Below, piece after piece: positions 40,278 to 40,711 of a DNA stretch of 40,711 nt. Positions within the stretch are counted from its first letter, which is position 1. Every line of letters begins with the position of its first letter. The translations under genes were made by a program, and so were the position numbers. Under the pieces are notes generated by a model. That model saw only the letters and a program-made list of their open reading frames with translations, did not search any database and was not told the DNA's origin. This stretch comes from Mesorhizobium sp. WSM4311. Its GTDB lineage: Bacteria > Pseudomonadota > Alphaproteobacteria > Rhizobiales > Rhizobiaceae. The DNA lies in assembly GCF_002295115.1 (NCBI RefSeq), contig NZ_NSFV01000024.1, positions 1 to 40,711 of the forward strand, written 5' to 3'.

Positions 40278-40711
40278 CCACCCGATTCCCCAAGGGCTTC
40301 AGTCTAGGGCTTCTTGCTGGCGGATGTCGGGAATGATGGCGGTGTTTGGGGTCTATCCACAGGGTAGGTGGTGGAGGGGGGACGGGTTAGGACCGGAGCG
40401 TCAGCGATCTGGATATAGATGGACGACGGCTGCTACTTCGGCAGAGAAGCGCAAACTCGCTCGGGCTGCTTTGGCCTCAAGGGTTGGCATGGCCTTCGCC
40501 GCCTAGGCGGCCAAGCCGCCATGGCAAAAGTGCACTGTCACCGTAATTCGCCCGCGCGGCGTGCATGGGCATCCGCACACGCACGCCACGGCATCCGTCT
40601 CGACCAGATCGTACGGCCCGCTCGATGATGGCGGACGGTGCCTCATTGGCTGCAGATCGGCAGCGCCATCGGGCTCACCTGTCAGATGCGCCCGAGCGCT
40701 TGACCAGGGCC
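40278..40711. other. Intergenic region upstream of gspD, no gene seen
   Basis: About 434 bases to the window edge hold no convincing gene on either strand; short frames lack ribosome sites and family features. Two modest inverted repeats are present: GGCGGC (40506-40511) with GCCGCC (40515-40520), and GGCGTGC (40558-40564) with GCACGCC (40581-40587). The gspD promoter should lie at the left end but no good hexamer pair is visible. Confidence 0.5.

Noticed and set aside
38283..40307. 674-residue plus-strand frame opposite gspD
   Set aside because: It is rich in His, Arg, Asp and Gly, the usual antisense shadow of a GC-rich gene. The secretin on the other strand has all expected motifs.
1..40711. 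CRISPR arrays, tRNA/rRNA genes, insertion sequences or att sites
   Set aside because: No spaced direct repeats, RNA gene motifs, transposase genes or flanking target duplications were seen by eye. A covariance-model tRNA scan and an IS search would settle it.

Overview
The window is GC-rich with the codon use of a rhizobial alphaproteobacterium. Its centre reads as the vitamin B6 degradation locus characterised in Mesorhizobium loti/japonicum MAFF303099 (mll6785, mll6786, mlr6787-6793, mlr6805-6807): the enzymes are in the remembered order and catalytic residues fall at the published residue numbers. A Mesorhizobium close to that strain is the best guess. I see no insertion sequence, tRNA, rRNA, CRISPR array or phage gene.

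Layout: (1) 1-143 is the 3' end of glmS. (2) 247-2812 is an arginine-to-proline module (ornithine cyclodeaminase and arginase) with a divergent Lrp-type regulator. (3) 3029-5814 holds a GntR regulator, a LysR regulator and a divergent bile-acid/sodium-symporter-family transporter. (4) 5811-25930 is the B6 locus. A divergent control region at 8177-8357 separates the repressor and pyridoxine 4-oxidase (minus strand) from a long plus-strand operon: AAMS hydrolase, MHPC oxygenase, an AA_synth-family protein, a PEBP-family protein, HMPDC decarboxylase, 4-pyridoxate dehydrogenase, FHMPC dehydrogenase and a NitT/TauT-type ABC transporter. A second plus-strand operon holds a BMP/nucleoside-type ABC transporter, 4-pyridoxolactonase, pyridoxamine-pyruvate aminotransferase and pyridoxal 4-dehydrogenase. 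(5) 26004-29343 holds a dihydrodipicolinate-synthase-family protein, a divergent proline-racemase-family protein with an atypical Ser/Thr active-site pair, and a serine beta-lactamase-like hydrolase. (6) 29641-40277 is a compact type II secretion cluster: gspL, M, a GspC-like gene, K, E, F, H, I, J on plus, and gspD, prepilin peptidase and gspG on minus, the two arms converging. (7) 40278-40711 shows no gene.

The B6 genes make a full route: pyridoxine to pyridoxal (oxidase), pyridoxamine to pyridoxal (aminotransferase), then 4-pyridoxolactone, 4-pyridoxate, 5-formyl-4-carboxylate, 4,5-dicarboxylate, 5-carboxylate, ring opening to alpha-(N-acetylaminomethylene)succinate, and hydrolysis to succinic semialdehyde, acetate, ammonia and CO2. 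The parts with no assigned role that I know of are the AA_synth/PEBP pair, the two ABC transporters, and a small cysteine-containing exported protein between the transporters. The most striking non-coding structure is a symmetric promoter: one inverted repeat supplies -35 and -10 hexamers on both strands between the repressor and the operon. An adjacent 15-bp palindrome has a 9-bp core that recurs upstream of the pyridoxine oxidase gene. Four gaps in the first operon also contain RNA hairpins.
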